Shown one piece after another: positions 63,601-64,000 of a DNA stretch of 64,000 nucleotides. The notes beneath the pieces were generated by a model, which saw only the letters and a list, made by a program, of their open reading frames with translations, searched no databases and was not told where the DNA came from. The DNA is from Linepithema humile (lineage: Eukaryota; Arthropoda; Insecta; Hymenoptera; Formicidae). The stretch lies in contig NC_090128.1 in assembly GCF_040581485.1 (NCBI RefSeq), positions 8,866,001-8,930,000 of the forward strand, read 5' to 3'. Positions within the stretch are counted from its first letter, which is position 1. Every line of letters begins with the position of its first letter. The translations under genes were made by a program, and so were the position numbers.

Positions 63601-64000
63601 TAATCATTGGAAAATAATTAAACAAACGAAAATTAATTTTATTTTGTATTTATATATTTTCAATACATAATTACGTAGGCGTATATCTATTTAAATGACG
63701 AGAGGATTAAGGAAACTGTATGATCGATATGCTAAATGGATGGGAAAATATATTTGAGACTTATTTACATTCTGAATGAGACAGACGCACTAGTCTGCTT
63801 CGCATCGTATCTCGCATACATGCGTTTTGATTGTATCTTAGGAGTCTCCCTGGCACATCGCGTCTCATCAGCATTGTCTCGAGGCACAGAAGCCATATCT
63901 CTTCTCGATATCAGCGAAACCACACCCAATAACGAAGTAACCGGCGCGAAATAAAGTTCCGGCTAATTGACGAAATTACATTTCCCTCGGAAAGCTAGAA
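60625..64000. other. No gene recognised
   Basis: Mostly AT-rich. A possible micro-exon at 61011-61052 (acceptor GATTTTAG, donor TGT|GTAAGT, open frame N-N-S-S-N-S-Q-F) is within chance expectation. No coding region supported to the window end. Confidence 0.45.

Overview
The window looks like gene-poor nuclear DNA of an insect, most likely a hymenopteran and plausibly an ant. The reasons are indirect: an AT-rich background with abundant CpG, many (TC)n, (TA)n and CpG-type simple repeats, eukaryotic split-gene structure, and a TATA-driven secreted-protein gene with a very short first intron. There is no operon structure, no CRISPR array, no recognisable tRNA or rRNA, and no intact transposase or reverse transcriptase.

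Only one gene can be reconstructed with confidence. It lies on the minus strand at 9390-11122: three exons, compatible intron phases, and a TATA box 52 bases upstream of the ATG. It encodes a 217-residue secreted, cysteine-rich, probably N-glycosylated protein of a family I do not recognise.

The left edge (120-1350) holds three degenerate tandem copies of a segment that once encoded a hydrophobic, membrane-spanning protein. All three are damaged by frameshifts or stops, or lack a start. At 1428-1680 there is a possible 5' exon with a strong splice donor, followed by a cluster of CRE-like sites (1952-2022). An imperfect fold-back element of about 650 bases lies at 3005-3655. It is the largest structured repeat in the window and could form a long hairpin if transcribed.

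From 11.2 kb to 64 kb I find no complete gene. This stretch alternates GC/CpG-rich blocks (about 12.3-14.5, 18.7-25.3, 34.2-38.1, 44.9-48.2 and 55.2-59.6 kb) with AT-rich blocks. It carries microsatellites, a (CCG)n tract, a G-run tract, Z-DNA-type tracts and a few micro-exon-like sequences with good splice signals. Such signal pairs are expected several times by chance in 64 kb on two strands, so they are given low confidence. The stretch is either intergenic or part of one or more very long introns, and sequence alone does not decide. I found no convincing new multi-gene system. The items most worth following are the unrecognised secreted protein, the decayed membrane-protein array and the fold-back element.
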